From Caldifarciminota bacterium (GTDB lineage Bacteria > WOR-3 > Hydrothermia > UBA1063 > CAJXJZ01): a DNA stretch of 7,288 nt. Numbering within the stretch: position 1 is the first letter of the stretch; each line of letters starts with the position of its first letter. Made by a program: the position numbers and the translations under genes. The stretch is taken from positions 1-7,288 of the forward strand of contig JALTEL010000371.1 in NCBI GenBank assembly GCA_027073945.1. Reading direction: 5' to 3'. Shown here in pieces: positions 6,922-7,288 of this stretch. The notes beneath the pieces are model-generated. The model was not told where the DNA came from. It did no database searches and worked only from the letters and a program-made list of their open reading frames with translations.

Positions 6922-7288
6922 AAAGGTACTTCTTGTAGCGCTTGCATCAAATTCAAAAGAACGCTGGATTAAAAAGGACAGACTTGATGAACTTGAGGGC
7001 CTTGTCAAAACTGCCGGAGGCAATGTATTTGAGAAAACGCTTCAAATACGTAATTCTATTGACCCCGCTTATTATATAGGAAAAGGCAAAGTTAGAGAAA
7101 TAGGCGGACTGGTAAACCAATTCGGGATTGATACCATTGTTTTTGATTCCGAATTAAGTCCGGCACAGCAAAGGAACCTTGAATCCGCATTGAAAATTAA
7201 AATTGTTGATAGAACTGTCCTGATAATGGATATATTTGCTTTGCATGCCCAAACGCGTGAGGCAAAACTTCAAGTTGAACTTGCGCAA
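6911..7288 (+). CDS. hflX: GTPase HflX, N-terminal part (cut by window edge)
   Basis: HflX is a translational GTPase that binds the large ribosomal subunit and splits stalled or heat-stressed 70S ribosomes. The 126 visible codons cover the N-terminal nucleotide-binding domain characteristic of HflX. Its landmarks are the PAYYIGKGKVREI block (52-64), IVFDSELSPAQQRNLE (76-91), VDRTVLIMDIFALHAQT (99-115) and EAKLQVELAQ at the edge (117-126), all close to family consensus. The G domain lies beyond the right edge. A TAA directly precedes the ATG in frame (6908-6910), so the protein cannot start further upstream. The start overlaps the lon stop by 11 bases and has no evident Shine-Dalgarno site, which points to translational coupling with lon. 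Identification is secure from the N-terminal domain alone. Confidence 0.93.
   Translation, partial: MPSEKVLLVALASNSKERWIKKDRLDELEGLVKTAGGNVFEKTLQIRNSIDPAYYIGKGKVREIGGLVNQFGIDTIVFDSELSPAQQRNLESALKIKIVDRTVLIMDIFALHAQTREAKLQVELAQ

Noticed and set aside
6564..6956. 130-codon antisense open frame across the lon 3' end and hflX start
   Set aside because: It lies opposite the conserved Lon peptidase domain and has no family resemblance, so it is a by-product of low stop-codon frequency on the opposite strand.
1..7288. CRISPR array, tRNA/rRNA genes, insertion sequence or phage genes
   Set aside because: Almost all of the window is explained by seven housekeeping-type genes. No spaced direct repeats, transposase motifs or RNA-gene signatures were seen.

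Overview
This AT-rich, densely packed bacterial window carries a protein quality-control operon, tig-clpP-clpX-lon-hflX, on the + strand. To its left is a short gene for a lysophospholipid acyltransferase-like protein, and at the left edge the start of a divergent quinolinate synthase gene, nadA. The lipid A acyltransferase-like protein suggests a diderm (Gram-negative type) bacterium. The low GC content, lysine- and glutamate-rich proteins, short trigger factor and tig-clpP-clpX-lon order would fit a deep-branching lineage such as Nitrospirota, Omnitrophota or a related group. That placement is inference; nothing in the window fixes the taxon.

Layout. Bases 1-492 (minus strand) hold the N-terminal 164 codons of nadA, running off the left edge, with a TTG start, a strong Shine-Dalgarno site and a sigma70-type promoter. 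Bases 493-736 form the divergent intergenic region, which contains an 11-bp inverted repeat with one bulged base. Bases 737-1474 encode the acyltransferase-like protein, which has no clear ribosome-binding site. A near-consensus promoter (TTGACC, 17-bp spacer, TATAAT) begins 2 bases after that gene's stop codon. From it the operon runs to the right edge: trigger factor (1544-2773), ClpP (2773-3405), ClpX (3383-4621), Lon (4636-6921) and the first 126 codons of HflX (from 6911). The junctions are 1-, 23- and 11-base overlaps, plus one 14-base gap before lon.

How the genes work together. Trigger factor receives nascent chains at the ribosome exit tunnel. ClpX unfolds substrates and feeds them to the ClpP chamber. 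Lon is an independent ATP-dependent protease for misfolded proteins. HflX is a GTPase that splits stalled or heat-damaged ribosomes. Co-transcription would tie folding, degradation and ribosome rescue to one promoter. I see no CIRCE element and no clear sigma32 promoter in front of tig, so if the operon is stress-induced the means is not visible here.

No wholly new system is evident. The points most worth a second look are a Glu at the position of the ClpP catalytic Asp, a degenerate prolyl-isomerase domain in trigger factor, and the clpX-lon junction. That junction has a poorly supported lon start, a phased A_AAA_AAG heptamer and possible alternative hairpins.
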